Shown: piece by piece, positions 9,543 through 20,711 of the stretch
How the letters are laid out: each line of letters begins with the position of its first letter
Numbering within the stretch: position 1 is the first letter of the stretch
Source: Lunularia cruciata
Taxonomy: Eukaryota; Streptophyta; Marchantiopsida; Lunulariales; Lunulariaceae
Assembly (NCBI GenBank): GCA_948567375.1
Contig: OX419757.1
Location: forward strand, 49,786,001-49,850,000
Reading direction: 5' to 3'
Length of the DNA: 64,000 nucleotides
Notes under the pieces: model-generated
Databases searched by the model: none
Seen by the model: only the letters and a program-made list of their open reading frames with translations
Told to the model about the DNA's origin: nothing
Program-made: the position numbers and the translations under genes

Positions 9543-10597
9543 TTGATATTAGAGCAAGAATGGAATGTATTGACAACCAAATCTATTTTCCCTAAACCAT
9601 TGGGATTTTTGTGTCCATGTACTACCCAAGCATATTTCACAGAGTTCATTGTTTCTCACTTTGGGTAAAATTTTCTAAATGTGATCACTTGTCCAATGAA
9701 CCCTTAGTACTTCCAATTGTAACCTCTGCAAAATGATTGACATATGTTTTAAGTTAGATAATAATAGATAATTTGATAGAGTATTAGCCATGGCGGCAAT
9801 GCTAGACGTTATCATTGTTATGTATCAACAAATTGAGCACTTTACTTGATTATTGGAAGAAAAAGACTATCAACAACAAGAGCATGTAGAGAGTGCATCA
9901 TTTTGAGAAGGAGAAGAGTGAATCTAATTTCCAAAGCCCAAGGTATCTGGATCCAACAGTCTCCTCGGTGCAATGGAGACTATTTTTTGTTTGATAGTGA
10001 ATGTTATTTTGAAGCTACAAATCTTCAAGATTAATGGAGACAAATTGTCTTGGATTCAAGCCAATTAGATGGAGTTGCAAAACTATGGTGGCGATTCAAA
10101 ATAGAGGAAGCTGAACCATTTTTTGTTGCACCAATCTTGACATGGGAAGAATTCAAGAGTGCATTAATTGGGATATTCCAAGCTATATATGTTAAAGGAG
10201 ATGCACAAGATAGATTTATAGAGTTGAACATATTGGTTTTATGATAAGCTACATCATTCAATTCCAGAATACCATAATGCAAATACCATATATATTGGAA
10301 GGTGAAGCTCTAGATCAATTTGTGAGGAGCTTGAAGTCATGTGCAAAATTAAAAGTGATCATGTGGGAGCTCAAACACTTAGAAGAAACCATGCAATTGG
10401 CTAAGTGCTTTGATTCTTTGGTTGTAATAACTTGGTCTTGACCTTGACTTTCAAAAAACCTACCAATACACTACATACAATATTTTAATCTATAGCAAGA
10501 CAAGGTGGAACACACAAATCACGTGCAAGAAGTTCTAAGAAGAACATCAATGGAAATTTTACTAGAAGTTCTACTTTGTGTGTTCTGCTTCCATCTT
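9543..10597 (+). pseudogene. Family C gag fragment joined to a piece of RT (internal deletion)
   Basis: Gag starts near 9790 (MAAMLDVIIVMYQQIEH) and continues in pieces. The best block is SSQLDGVAKLWWRFKIEEAEP ... ILTWEEFKSALIGIFQ (10055-10180), a retrotransposon gag core, followed by helical segments to 10440. At about 10473-10500 the sequence jumps to ATTTTAATCTATAGCAAGA, matching family C RT just after the catalytic YxDD box (15085-15105), so protease and most of RT are deleted. It is cut at 10597 by the complete family C element. Many stops. Confidence 0.72.
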
Positions 10598-10985
10598 TGT
10601 AACAATATGAAGTTAGTTAGGGCTAATGAAATAGAAAATAGGCCAAATTAGCCTAGAATATTCTAGAAGTATTTAGGAAACTTCTTGGGAAGCTTCTTGG
10701 GTAGCTTAGCTTGCATGCCAAGTAGGCAGTTTTTGGAAGGAAGCTTCTTGAGAAGCTTCCTTCTAGAAGCTTCCCGGTTAACTTGGCTTGCACTCCAAGA
10801 AAGTGCTTCAAAGAAGCTTCTTGAGAAGCTACTCAAGAGCCTTCTCAAGAGCCTTGTATGCTTCTTATAAATACCAAAGCCAAGGCCTATAAATATCATG
10901 TTAGGCATTCAAAGTTTCCTACACATAAGTGTCCCAATGTGATCTTCCATTCTCCTATTTCTCTCCTTAGTCTTGGTCTTTTACA
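10598..10985 (+). repeat. Family C 5' LTR of the complete element
   Basis: 388 bp, TGTAACAATATGAAG to CTTTTACA. A heat-shock-like block and TATAAATA (10865-10872) are present. Primer site TTGGTATCAAAG follows at 10986-10997. Confidence 0.9.
10740..10773 (+). promoter_or_regulatory. Heat-shock-element-like array in the 5' LTR
   Basis: GAAGCTTC (10740-10747), GAAGCTTC (10752-10759) and TTCTAGAAGCTTC (10761-10773) form a dense run of GAA/TTC units about 90-125 bp upstream of TATAAATA. Same layout as in the LTR at 2881-3294. Confidence 0.55.
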
Positions 10986-10997
10986 TTGGTATCAAAG
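10986..10997 (+). promoter_or_regulatory. Primer-binding site, tRNA-iMet type
   Basis: TTGGTATCAAAG directly after the 5' LTR, one mismatch from the usual TGGTATCAGAG complement of initiator tRNA-Met. Confidence 0.75.
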
Positions 10998-11259
10998 TAG
11001 GAATGGGATGGATGGAATTTATACATGGAATCTATGGACCACCAAATCCATTTCCGCCAAACCATTTAAAATTTTTGAGTTTAGGTACTACCCAAGCATC
11101 ATTTCACACAATTCATCATCTCATGCTTTTGGTAGGATTTTTTGAATACAATCACCTTGTCCGAGGAACCCTTGGTACCTCTAGTTGTAACTTATGGAGA
11201 ACGGTGGACATGTTACATTTATTCTTAATAAATTAGATAGATTGGAGGTGGTGTGATAG

Positions 11260-12116
11260 AGTAGTAACCATGGCGGAAATGCCCAAGATTATCATTGCTA
11301 TATAGCAACAAATCAAGCACCTTACTCAATTACTGGATGAACAAGATCATTGACAACAAGAGCACATAGAGAGAGTACCAATTTGACAAGGAGAAGACCA
11401 ATCTGATTTCCAAAAGCCAAGGTTTTTGAAGGCAAGAATCTCCCGGGTGTAGTGGAGAATTTTGTGTTTGACTAAAAAAATTATTTCAAAGCTACCAATC
11501 GTCAAGGTGAACAAAAACAAAATCTCTTAGATTCTAGCCAATTGGATGGAGTAGCAAAGTTATGGTGGCAATTCCAAGTGGAGCAAGCTGAATGGAAAAT
11601 TTTTGCACCAATCTTGAGTTTAGGGTTTAGGGGAATGTAATAATTGGTTGATTCCAAGCTATAAATGACACACAAGCTACACAAGATAGGTTGGTAGGAT
11701 GGAAGTAGATTATCTTTGTAAGAAGTTACATCACGCAATTCCAAAACACCATCATGCAAATTCCAAATATACTAGAAAGTGAAGCTTTAGATCAATTTGT
11801 GAAGGGCTTGAAGTCACAAACCAAATTAGAGATAATTATGAGAGAGCTACAACACTTGGAGGAATCCATGCGGTTGGCCAAATGTTTTGATACCTTGGTT
11901 GCAACAACTTAGTCTCAACCTTGACCTTGACCTTGACCTTGACCTCCACATGACCTACCAATAAATTACACATGAGTGGAAGAGCCAACACCAATGGAGA
12001 TTGATGTCATCAATGGAGACCACTTGGCCCTACACATACAAAAACTACATCAAAATGGTGGTTGTATTGTTGCCAACTTGGACATTGCATCATTGAATGT
12101 CCAATCAAGAATGGGC
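11260..12116 (+). pseudogene. Family C gag, N-terminal part (broken)
   Basis: Begins near 11269 with MAEMPKIIIA, matching MAAMLDVIIV of the copy at 9790. Fragments include LLDEQDH, SSQLDGVAKLWWQF-type and ITQFQNTIMQIPN-type gag blocks at 11520-11770. A C-Q-L-G-H-C-I-I-E-C-P segment at about 12065-12105 is the zinc knuckle. It is interrupted after IKNG at 12116 by a family A LTR and continues at 13574. A short CCTTGA hexamer repeat is at about 11920-11950. Many stops. Confidence 0.7.
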
Positions 12117-13577
12117 TGCGAGCCGGCCTGTCTCTCACTCAAGATGAACCTCTGATGGCTATTATGGTAGCACATCATGGACTAAGAAGGCAAGGAACCC
12201 CCAACTCCATCATACTCCTCCAAGGCTAACACTCCAAGACTCAAGACATTGCTCACTAGAGAACTCAATGAGAGAGAGATAGTTGCAAATGAAAGGATGA
12301 TGAGTACCTCCTCATCCCTTGTTTAGATACTTGTGAAATAGTTACATACCAAAGTTACTAATTACCGTAGTAACTCAAGTTACTAGACTAAAAGTCAAGT
12401 AAAGTCAAAAAAGTAAAAAGGAATATCCATTCACATGGGCATATTCCCTTAAGCATGTGGTCTTATCTTGACCCAACCACTAAGTCAAGGATTCCTTCAC
12501 ATGGGCTCTCCTTGAACTAAAGAAGAATCCAAAACAAAAAGGCTTGTGGGCCCAAGAGTTCTCAACTCTTTCTTCAAAGTCAAACACCTAGGAATAATAC
12601 CAAGTCAACACACTAAAATCCAAAATAGTGGTGCTCGTTTTTTCTACTTCCTCTAAAGTAAGGTCCCCTGTAATACTTCGAGGATAGGAGACCTGAAGAG
12701 AAACATACCATGAGAAACACACATTGTCACACTTAAACTCTGATGCCCCAAAGGAGCACCTTCTCTTTATTATATAGGTAAAGTAGATCTCTTCCAATGA
12801 AGCTCCACCATAGGATTAGGTACATAGATAGGTGACATTTTAGCAAGCTCCACCCTTGGATTACTTACTTGGATGGGTGACATGTCGGTCCTGGTCCTAT
12901 CTGGTTGGTCAAACAAGCTTGACCAGAAGGAATCTTCTAGGGAATCTTCCTATAGGAATCTCAGAATCACGTGGGTGAGGTACCGTTGGACAGCTCTTGA
13001 CAAGACAAAGTAGGGAGGAGGGAAGGCCAACCTTTTCTCTATTGGAGGAGGGGGAATCTGCACATTTTCAAGGTCTAATTCATCCGGTTAGGCCTACGAA
13101 ATTGCCTTCAAAGATTTCAGGCATATTTTGGTTCCAACTCTATTAGTAGAAGTCTCCTTTTAGTGATATCTCTTTCTAATCTATTCAGCCCATCCTATGT
13201 AACATCTTTCCAGATGTTACCAATCCAATTCTCACCTTCAAATCATATGTTTAGCTATTGGTTCTAAGGTTTTCAAATCTATTTCGGTTTTCTACCCTAG
13301 TAGTAGAAGTACTCTTTTGGTGATACTTCTATTTGATCTACTTTGACCATCATGTATAACATCATTCCAAATGTTACTAAATCAAATTTCACATCTAGAT
13401 CATATGGCTAGCTCTTGGTACTATATCCCTTCTATCTTAGCTATGACTAACTTTAGCTAACCATGACTAATATAGAATCATCCTTTATCTCTATATAAAT
13501 AATATCTCTTAAGTACTTGTAATACCAAGCTAAATATCACAATACTACACACATGCAAAAAATGGGTGTTATAGGGC
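12113..13577 (-). mobile_element. Family A solo LTR (GGGC duplication) containing a family B LTR
   Basis: Reverse-oriented family A LTR from TGCGAGCCGG (12117) to GTTATA (13573), flanked by GGGC at 12113-12116 and 13574-13577. Total 1457 bp because a family B LTR of about 757 bp lies inside. Removing it leaves the usual 690-700 bp. Host gag reads IKNGRP across the rejoined site, supporting the boundary. Confidence 0.88.
12664..13430 (-). mobile_element. Family B solo LTR nested in a family A LTR
   Basis: 12669-13425, from TGTAATACTTCGAGG to GGTACTATA, reverse to B transcription. The flanks are TCCCC (12664-12668) and TCCCT (13426-13430), a 5-bp target duplication with one later change. The empty site AAGTAAGGTCCCCTCTATC is present in the other family A LTRs (e.g. 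725-750). No internal sequence, so a solo LTR. This is the third level of nesting here. Confidence 0.87.
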
Positions 13578-14163
13578 GACCTTGACAAGTTGCCCAGATG
13601 GAGTTTTTAGAGCAAAATGATCAAGGAAACAAGGAATCCCAATAGGAGATTTTGAGCCGCCTATTGAGAACTTGATTAGTTCCATTGGGATCAAAGGCTT
13701 GACCTATGCAAGTTTGTTTCACTTGTAAGATATGATATCTAATCGTGGTTGTAGGATTTTGGTTGATTTTGGAAGTTCAAATAATTGCATGTCCATGCAA
13801 TTAGCAAAGGAATTATATATTCCTGTAAAGCTAGTAATTGGAAGTAGATTGATGCTTGAGGATGGGTTTTGCATTCCGTACCTCACATCCTATTATATTT
13901 AGGATTAGAAATGAGTATTTGGAATGTAAGAGGTTTGTAATGGCACCTCTATACTATGATATCATTTTGAAGTTGCTTTGGCTTGAACATCATAAGGTTC
14001 AATTTGATTGGACCCAATGACAAATTCAAGTACAACACCAAGGTAAGAATTTTATGATATCATTTTGGGGTTGCCTTGGCTTGAACATCATAAGGTTCAA
14101 TTTGATTGGACTTGATGACAAATTCAAGTACAACACCAAGGTAGGAATTTTTGATTAGGTTTT
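13578..14163 (+). pseudogene. Family C gag end and aspartic protease (broken)
   Basis: After the A LTR the gag tail continues, then a retropepsin-like segment: VDFGSSNNCM near 13760-13790 (DFGS where D-S/T-G-A/S is usual), followed by QLAKELYIPVK and GSRLM, and the flap-distal motif in the form YDIILKLLWLEHHKVQFDW near 13950-14010. The minus-strand copy at 27000-27140 has the same DFGSSKNCM. A tandem duplication (13958-14152) repeats the last part. Confidence 0.7.
13958..14152 (+). repeat. 98-bp tandem duplication inside the protease region
   Basis: GATATCATTTTG...CAAGGTAAGAATTTTAT (13958-14055) is repeated with few changes at 14056-14152. The minus-strand copies at 18600-18750 and 26810-26950 have a single unit, so the duplication arose in this copy. 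Confidence 0.85.
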
Positions 14164-14199
14164 TTGGCACCTTTGAGTAAGACGTCTAAGAATAGTCAA

Positions 14200-14440
14200 T
14201 CCCAAGATGAGAAGTTTATCATGAAAGCAGCTATAAAGCAAGCTTTGAAGGAAGATAAGCCCCAAGATGGAAAGTTTGTCAAGAAAACAGCTAGAGAGCA
14301 AGCTTTGAAGGACGATAAATCCCAAGATGGGAAGTTTGTCAAGAAAATAGCCATAGAGCAAACTTTGAAGGAAGATAAGTTCCTAGATGTGAAGTTTGTC
14401 AGTGAAGTAGCTATAGAGTAAGCTTTGGAGGAAAATAAGT
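14200..14440 (+). repeat. 20-residue (60-bp) coding repeat between protease and RT
   Basis: Four consecutive 60-bp units lie in one open frame (14164-14421): QDEKFIMKAAIKQALKEDKP, QDGKFVKKTAREQALKDDKS, QDGKFVKKIAIEQTLKEDKF and LDVKFVSEVAIE. Each is charged, with a helical hydrophobic pattern. The C copy at 26590-26770 has at least three units and the copy at 18515-18580 about one. Function unknown; I do not recognise it as a family domain. Confidence 0.8.
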
Positions 14441-14509
14441 CAAGTTTTGCAATGTGGATCAAGCCAATTATACAATGAGAATATGAAGAGAGTCAAGAGC
14501 TTCATCAAG

Positions 14510-15890
14510 CAAGATAGTTAAGGAGTTTGTAGATGTGTTTCCAAATGATTTTCCAAAGGGATTACCCTCCAATTGTGGTATGCCCTTCAAGATTGAGTCA
14601 TTGCCAGGGAGTACTCTAATGAGTAGACCAATCTATCGGCTCTCACCAAAGGAGTTGAAGGAGTTGCAAATAACACTTATAGAGCTTTTGGAGAAGGATT
14701 TCATACAATGTAGTACATCTCCTTGGGGACCATTGGTACTATTTGTTCCAAAGAAGGATAGAGGACTTGGTTTCTATATTGATTAGCATGGACTCAATTA
14801 ACAAACAATGAAGAATACATATCCCTTGCCTCAAATTCATGAATTTCTTGATCAATTGAGTAGAGCACAATACTTCTTCAAGTTGGATCTTCACATTGGC
14901 TATTGACAAATCCCTATTGATATGGATGATTTGCAAAAGACTACCTTTTGCACAAGGTATCGGCATTTTGAATGGAGAGTTCTACCTTTTGGGCTCACTA
15001 ATGCTCCAGCAATCTTCATGGATCAGATGCATCAAGTGTTGGATGGACTAATGAATTGGTACATGGTGGTGTTCTTGGATGACATTTTAATCAATAGCAA
15101 GATAGCGTTAGAATATGCAAATCAAGTGCAAGAAGTCGTAAGACGATTACAACAATGGAAGTTTTATTGCAAGAAGTTGGAGTGTACCTTTTGGAAAAAG
15201 GAAGTTACCTTCTTGGGTTACAAGATCTAATTAGAGGGAACCAAGATGGAAGAGGAGACTATCAAGGCCGTCATTAATTAGCCTACTCCAAAGGATACTA
15301 CAAAAGTATAGGCATTTAATAGTTTGGTCAATTTTTACCAATGGTTCATCCACTATTATGCCCATGTAGTTGCACCATTGACCAATCTTTTGGGAAAGAA
15401 CTCAAGCTTTCAGTGGACCAACAAGCACAAAGAAGCATTCCAAAAGCTGAAACATATGGTGTCTTCAAGACCTATTCTTCAACCATATGATCTTCAACTA
15501 CCTTACGTGGTTGCTTTGGATGCTTTTAACTTTGCAATTGGAGCCTTGTTGCAACAAGAATTCCCATATGGGTTACAACTTATTGCCTTTGTGTCTTGTA
15601 GACTAAATACAAAAAAAGGAATTACTCTACTTGAGATCAAGAACAACTAGCAATGGTATATGAAAACAAGGTTTGGAGGCATTATCTCTTGGAGAAACAA
15701 GTGATCATGCAAATTGATCACAAACGTTTGTTGCAAACATAACACTTGGAACACATGAAGAGTTGACATCATCGATAAGAAGACCAACTACAATTGTTTG
15801 ACATCAAACTTGAGTACAAACCAGACAATTCTATGTCATCCCCAATCCCCTATCATGATGACCTGATTTGAAGTCTCTTCCTCTTATCAT
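14510..15890 (+). pseudogene. Family C reverse transcriptase and RNase H (broken)
   Basis: RT starts with FPNDFPKGLPSNCGMPFKIE, then RPIYRLSPKELKEL, a TSPWGPLVLFVPKKD block, KLDLHIGY (catalytic Asp in LDL), [19 protein letters not shown] and VVFLDDILINS, where the YxDD box (FLDD) is intact. VTFLGYKI and FYQWFIHYYAHVVAPLT follow. RNase H has ALDAFNFAIGALLQQ (Asp kept) and the later blocks decayed after 15645. In-frame stops occur e.g. after FYID (14784) and after LGYKI (15228). Confidence 0.85.
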
Positions 15891-16049
15891 GGTGGCAATT
15901 AATGATAGTATCAATTGACTCCAAAGTCTAAATTGAGTTTAAGACCGCTTTACAACAAGATCATTTCTTTTAGATAGTATAAGGTCATCTTGCAACATGT
16001 GACAAGGATTACAACACCTTCTCCTTCAATCAAGGCCTTCTATTCTATG

Positions 16050-16740
16050 AGAACTAGATTTATGTTCCAACCAAGGGTGATCTCCGACTTGTGTGTCTCC
16101 AAGAAGCCCATGACTTACCAATTGTTGGTCACATGGGTGTGGACAAGACCTCTCTAATGCCAATGGTGGTGGCCCAACATGACATGAGATGTTCAAGTGT
16201 TTGTCTAATTGTGTGGGAGCTGCCAATGCAACAAAGCCAACAACCAAAAACCAAGTGGACTCCTTCAACCATTCCCCATTCTATCTACTCAATGTGAACA
16301 TGTGAGCTTGGATCTCATCACATCCTTGTCCAAGACAAAGCAAGGTCACATAACAATCATGGTGTTTGTGGATAAGCTTAGTAAGCAAATCCATTTGACA
16401 CTAGCCTTTGTTACCGTAGATGCTCTAACATTGGTACAGATCTACTTTGATACTATCTTCAAGCATCATGGAATGCCTCATATACTCATCTTTGACCGTG
16501 ATCCTTGATTCATTAGTACATTTTGGCAAGCACTCTTCCAAATATTCAGCACCAAGCCTATCATCCTCAAATTGATAGACAAATTGAGCATGAAAATCAC
16601 ACCTTGGAGGATATGCTTTGTGCCTTTGTCAACATCCACCATACCAATTGGGACAAATGTCTTGTAGCTACGGAGTTTGCATACAATAATTCAAGCATGC
16701 AAGCATTGAATTCTCTCCTTTCTTCCTGAATTTGGGCTAA
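16050..16740 (+). pseudogene. Family C integrase (broken)
   Basis: HHCC zinc-binding end: LQEAHDLPIVGHMGVDK near 16097-16150 and CGSCQCNKA near 16212. The catalytic core has HVSLDLITSLS (Asp), HILIFDRDP (Asp) followed by a TGA, and YHPQIDRQIEHENHTLEDML near 16560-16615, where the third acidic residue appears as the Glu of QIE. A 12-20 bp loss before AYHPQ removes part of the core. Frames shift at least twice. Confidence 0.8.
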
Positions 16741-17335
16741 GATCCACTTGTTCTTGATTCTCTTCTTGCTCTTGTGTCCCTCATACTTCCACCTTCTTGA
16801 CACTATATCTTAATCCCTCCAACAAGCCAAATCTCATCTCCTTGTTGCTTAGAATCGGTTGAAACAATATGCAGACCACCATCATTGAAATCTCACCTTT
16901 CAAATTGGTGATATGGTCATGCTCTCCTCTAATAACCTACCTCTCCCACTTGATACCCAAGTTTCTAAACTCACCCCTAATTGGATAGGACCCTTTGATG
17001 TCACCTAAATCATCTCTCCTGTTGCTTATCAACTTGCCTTGCCTTGTCATATGCACATCCACCCTATCTTTTATGTTTTTAAGTTGAAACCTTTTGTTCC
17101 TAGTCCATTTTCTTTTTCTTCTTGTGTCCAACCTCCTCCTCCTCCTCCTCCTGTCCCTATCAATGATCATGAGGAGTACAAATTTGATCGTATCATTGCA
17201 TGTCATCACATTCAACAAGGCCGCCAACAACATATGGAGTACAAGATCCTTTGGAAAGGGTATCCCCTTCATGATGCCACATGGGAACTTCTTTCTCATC
17301 TCCAATATGCACAAATGGCCAACTAGGAATTTGAA
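16740..17335 (+). pseudogene. Family C GPY/F-like segment and chromodomain
   Basis: The DP-LG-RYPS-F-T-L-ST-GPFDVT-type segment at 16900-17020 precedes PCHMHIHPIFYVFKLKPF (17040-17093). A chromodomain in one open frame follows at about 17155-17325: EEYKFDRIIACHHIQQGRQQ, YKILWKGYPLHDATWELLSH. The aromatic residues Y, W and W of the methyl-lysine cage are present, though the first hydrophobic block (YKFDRI for YEVDRI) has drifted. The frame opens with MPCH at 17039 and stops at 17324. This is the best-preserved part of the element. Confidence 0.82.
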
Positions 17336-17380
17336 GCTTCAATGGTGATGTAGACATCAACAACTAGCAATGGGGGAATA

Positions 17381-17825
17381 TATAACAATATGAAGTTTAG
17401 CAATGAAGTTAGTTAAGAATGAAGTAATGAATATGCCAAATTAGCCTAGAATATTCTAGAAGTATCTAGGAAGCTTCTTGTGAAGCTTCTTGGCTAGTTT
17501 AGCTTGCACCCCAAGTAGTTAGCTTCTAGAAGGAAGCTTCTAAAATCTTCCAACTAGTTTAGCTTGCATGCCATGTAAGTAGTTTCTAGAAGGAAGCTTC
17601 TTGAGAACCTTCCCAATTAACTTAGCTTTCATTCCAAGAAAGGTAGCTCCAAGAAGGTTCTTGAGAAGCTTCTAAAGAGCCTTCTTGAGAGCCTTGCATG
17701 CTCTATATAAATACCAAAGTTGAAGCCTATAAATATCATGCTAGGCATTCAGAGTTTCCCACACTCAATTGTCCCAATGTGATCTTCCATTCTCCCATTT
17801 CTCTCCTTGGTCTTTGTGTTTTACA
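17381..17825 (+). repeat. Family C 3' LTR of the complete element
   Basis: 445 bp, TATAACAATATGAAG to GTGTTTTACA. A polypurine tract, AATGGGGGAATA, lies directly upstream (17369-17380). It is 57 bp longer than its 5' partner and differs at many sites, so the insertion is old. The TTCTAGAAGGAAGCTTC core remains recognisable at about 17523-17540. Confidence 0.88.
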
Positions 17826-19604
17826 ATCTTGCTATAGATTAAAATAGCATCCAAGAACACCACCACATACCAATCCAATAGCCCATCTAACACCAGATGC
17901 ATCTTATCCATGAAGCTTATGGAGCATTAGTGAAGATTATGGAGCATGGAGAGTTCTACCCAAAAGATGGAACTCTCCATTCAAAATATCCATACCTTGT
18001 GCAAAAGATAATCTTTTGCACATCCTCTCTATCAAAGAAAATCTGCCAATAGTTTCCTCAAAGATCCAACTTTGAGAAGTATTATGCTCCACTCAATTGA
18101 TCTATCAATCCATCAATTTGAGGCAAGGGATATGCATTCTTCACTATATTTTTATTGAGGCTATTGTAATCAAAGTCCTCCATCTTTCTTTGGGATAAAT
18201 AGTACCGGTGCTCCCTAAAAAGATGTATTATATCATCTGAAATCCTTCTCCAACAACTCTTTCAATGTTTTTGAAGCTCTTCCAAACCCTTTGGTGAGAG
18301 CCAATAGATTGATCTACTCATTTGAGTACTTCTAGCAATAACTCAATCTTGAAAGGTATACCACGATCAAAGAATAACTCCTTTGGCAGATCATCCAAAA
18401 ACACATTTGCAAACTCTTGAACTATTTATCAACCATTACTTGATGAGGCACCTGGCCCTCATCAGATTCTCCATGCATAATAGATTTGATCCACATTGTA
18501 AAAATATGAATATCTTCCTTTGAAGCTTACTTTATGGTTATTTTATTGACAAATTTCCCATCTTGGAACTGATTATTCTTAGGTATCTTACTCAAAGGTG
18601 CCAAACAACCTAATCTATAATTCTTACCTTAGTGTTATAATTGAATTTATCATTAGATCCAATCAATTTGAATCTCATTATGTTCAAATTGAGACAAACC
18701 CATAATGATATTATAGTGTATCATTACAAACCTCATAGACTCCAAATACTCCTTCCCAATCTTGAATCTAACATAACATAGATGTGAGATATGGAATACA
18801 AAACAGTTTCTACCATCATCAATCAACTTCCAATTACTGGCTTAATAGGAATACCTAATTCCCTTGTTAATTATATGGATATGCAATTCTCTAAACTTCC
18901 AAAATCAACCAAAATCTTAAAATCACAATTAGATAAAATATCTTACAAGTGAAGCAAACTTGCATAGGTTGGGCTTTCAATCCCATTGGAAATAATTGTA
19001 TTCCCAATAGGTGGCTCAAACTCTCTTATTGGAATTCTTTGTTTCCTTAATTATCATGTTCCACAAACCCTATTTGAGCAATTTGTTAAGGTCATCCATT
19101 CTTGAGTGGATATTCAACAATATGATGTCCAATTTGGGACCAATAACACCATTTTGTCAAAATCTTTCTCTATTTATAGTGGTCAAAAGTGGTCTCTATT
19201 AGATGGCATTAATCTCTATCCATGCCGGCTCTTCCATTTGTATGCAATGTGTTGGTAGGTTCTATGAAGGTCAAAGTCAAGACCAAGTTGTCACAACCAA
19301 GGAATCAAAATGCTCAACCAATTACATGGCTTCCTCTAAGTGTTTGGGCTCCCGCATTGCCACTTCCACTTTGGTATATGACTTCAAGCCCCTCACAAAT
19401 TTATCCAAAGCTTCACTTTCTAATACATTTGAAATTTTCATTATGTTGTTTTGGAATTGAATGATGTAACTTCTCACAAAAGCAATCTACTTTAATAATA
19501 TCAATCTATCTTGTGTGGCTCTTGCAATAATTATCACTTTGTATCTCTTAATTATTGCACTCTTAAATTCTTCCTATGAAAGCATTCAGTGAAACAAATT
19601 GCCA
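17826..19604 (-). pseudogene. Family C fragment: RT, protease and gag (minus strand)
   Basis: From 19604 down to 17826: gag pieces (matching 27200-27830), a zinc-knuckle-like segment near 19110-19180, protease (DFGSLENCIS-type near 18890-18910), one 20-residue repeat unit (18515-18580), then the RT start (about 18300-18450) and RT core to the YxDD region near 17850. The right end at about 19604 joins a truncated family B LTR; the left end is the insertion site of the complete C element. Stops throughout. Confidence 0.7.
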
Positions 19605-20296
19605 TTAAACTTGAATTCAGTGCCCCAAAGGAACACCTTATCTTTATTATATAGACAATGAGGATCTCCTCCAAAGGAAACTCCACCATAGGATTAGGCA
19701 CATAGATAGGTGACCTATCAGCAAGCTTGACCCTTGGATTACTTACTTGGATGGGTGACATGTTGATCTAGGTCCTATATGGTTGGTCAAACAAGCTTTG
19801 ATTGGAAGGAATCTTTTAGGGAATCTTCATGTAGAAGTCTCAAAATCATGTAAGGTACCATTGGAAAGCTCTCAACAAGACAAACTAGGGGGAGGGAAGG
19901 CCAGCCTTTCTTCCGTGGGGGGGGGGGAGGGAATTTGCACATTTTTGAGGCCTAATTTATCTGTTTAGGCCTCCAAAATTGCCTTCAAAGATTTTAGGCA
20001 CATTTTGGTTCCTACTCTATTAGTAGAAGTCCCCTTTTGGTGATACCTTTTTTTAATCTATTTAGTCCATCATGTGTAACATCCTTCCAGATGTTACCAA
20101 ACCAATTCTCACCTTTAAATCATATGTCTAGCTATTGGTTCTAAGGTTCTCAAGTTTATTTCAATTTCTACTCTATTAGTACTCTTTTGGTGATACTTCT
20201 ATCTGACCTTTTTTGACCATCATGTATAACATCATTCTAGATGTTACCAAACCAAATTTCACCTTTAGATCATATGGCTAGCTCTTGGTATTATAT
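19605..20296 (-). repeat. Family B 3' LTR (outer end truncated)
   Basis: Matches the LTR at 25290-26080 from GATGCCCCAAAGGAGCACC onward; the outer terminal stretch is replaced by family C gag at about 19604. It ends GGTATTATA at 20296, next to the reversed polypurine tract TACCTCTCTCCTTTT. An 11-base G run lies at about 19917-19927. Confidence 0.8.
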
Positions 20297-20700
20297 ACCT
20301 CTCTCCTTTTAAGACGCAACGTCCTCGTTGTGCAATTGTTGCTCAAATGCTTGCACCAACAACGGTGCATGTGTCAAATCGGCAATGGGCTCTCAGGTTG
20401 CTTCATAGAGGGGGTAATCTTTCCACTATACTAGATAGTCCACCCACGGATGGCGAGTACCACGCATGCATTTTTGGAGAATACGCTCTACTTCATATTC
20501 CTCTGTGCCATCAATGAGTGTTGGACAAGGTCAAATGTCTTGGGAGGAATGACCCTGGCCTGAGTGGGGAGCATATTTGCTTAGTAGGGAAACATGGAAC
20601 ACGAGATAGATCTTCATGTGTGGTGGTAGCTCAAGGTGATAGGCCACAGCGCAAACGCGATGAAGAATCAAGAAAGGCCTAATAAAATGGGTCTGAGCTT
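20297..20700 (-). pseudogene. Family B chromodomain (minus strand)
   Basis: Minus strand: a GPY/F-type segment and PPHMKI blocks at about 20580-20700, then the chromodomain EEYEVERILQKCMRGTRHP, YLV-stop-WKDYPLYEAT with Tyr/Trp cage positions, ending FEQQLHNEDVAS just before the polypurine tract. The same domain is intact in the copy at 60539-60997. One stop falls in the YLVQW box and another before EP. Confidence 0.78.
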
Positions 20701-20711
20701 ACAAGGTCCAA

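Larger units (their letters stand above)
10593..17830 (+). mobile_element. Complete family C chromovirus with 5-bp target duplication ATCTT
   Basis: Two LTRs (10598-10985 and 17381-17825) in direct orientation are flanked by ATCTT at 10593-10597 and 17826-17830. Inside, in order: primer site, gag, protease, 20-residue repeats, RT, RNase H, integrase, GPY/F-like segment, chromodomain, polypurine tract. A family A LTR, itself carrying a family B LTR, interrupts gag (12117-13573). Without these the element is about 5.8 kb, usual for a chromovirus. Dozens of stops and frameshifts; not autonomous. Confidence 0.9.

Noticed and set aside
10685-10908. Open frames on both strands in the GAAGCTTC-rich part of family C LTRs
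   Set aside because: Caused by the palindromic repeat composition; inside an LTR and not conserved.
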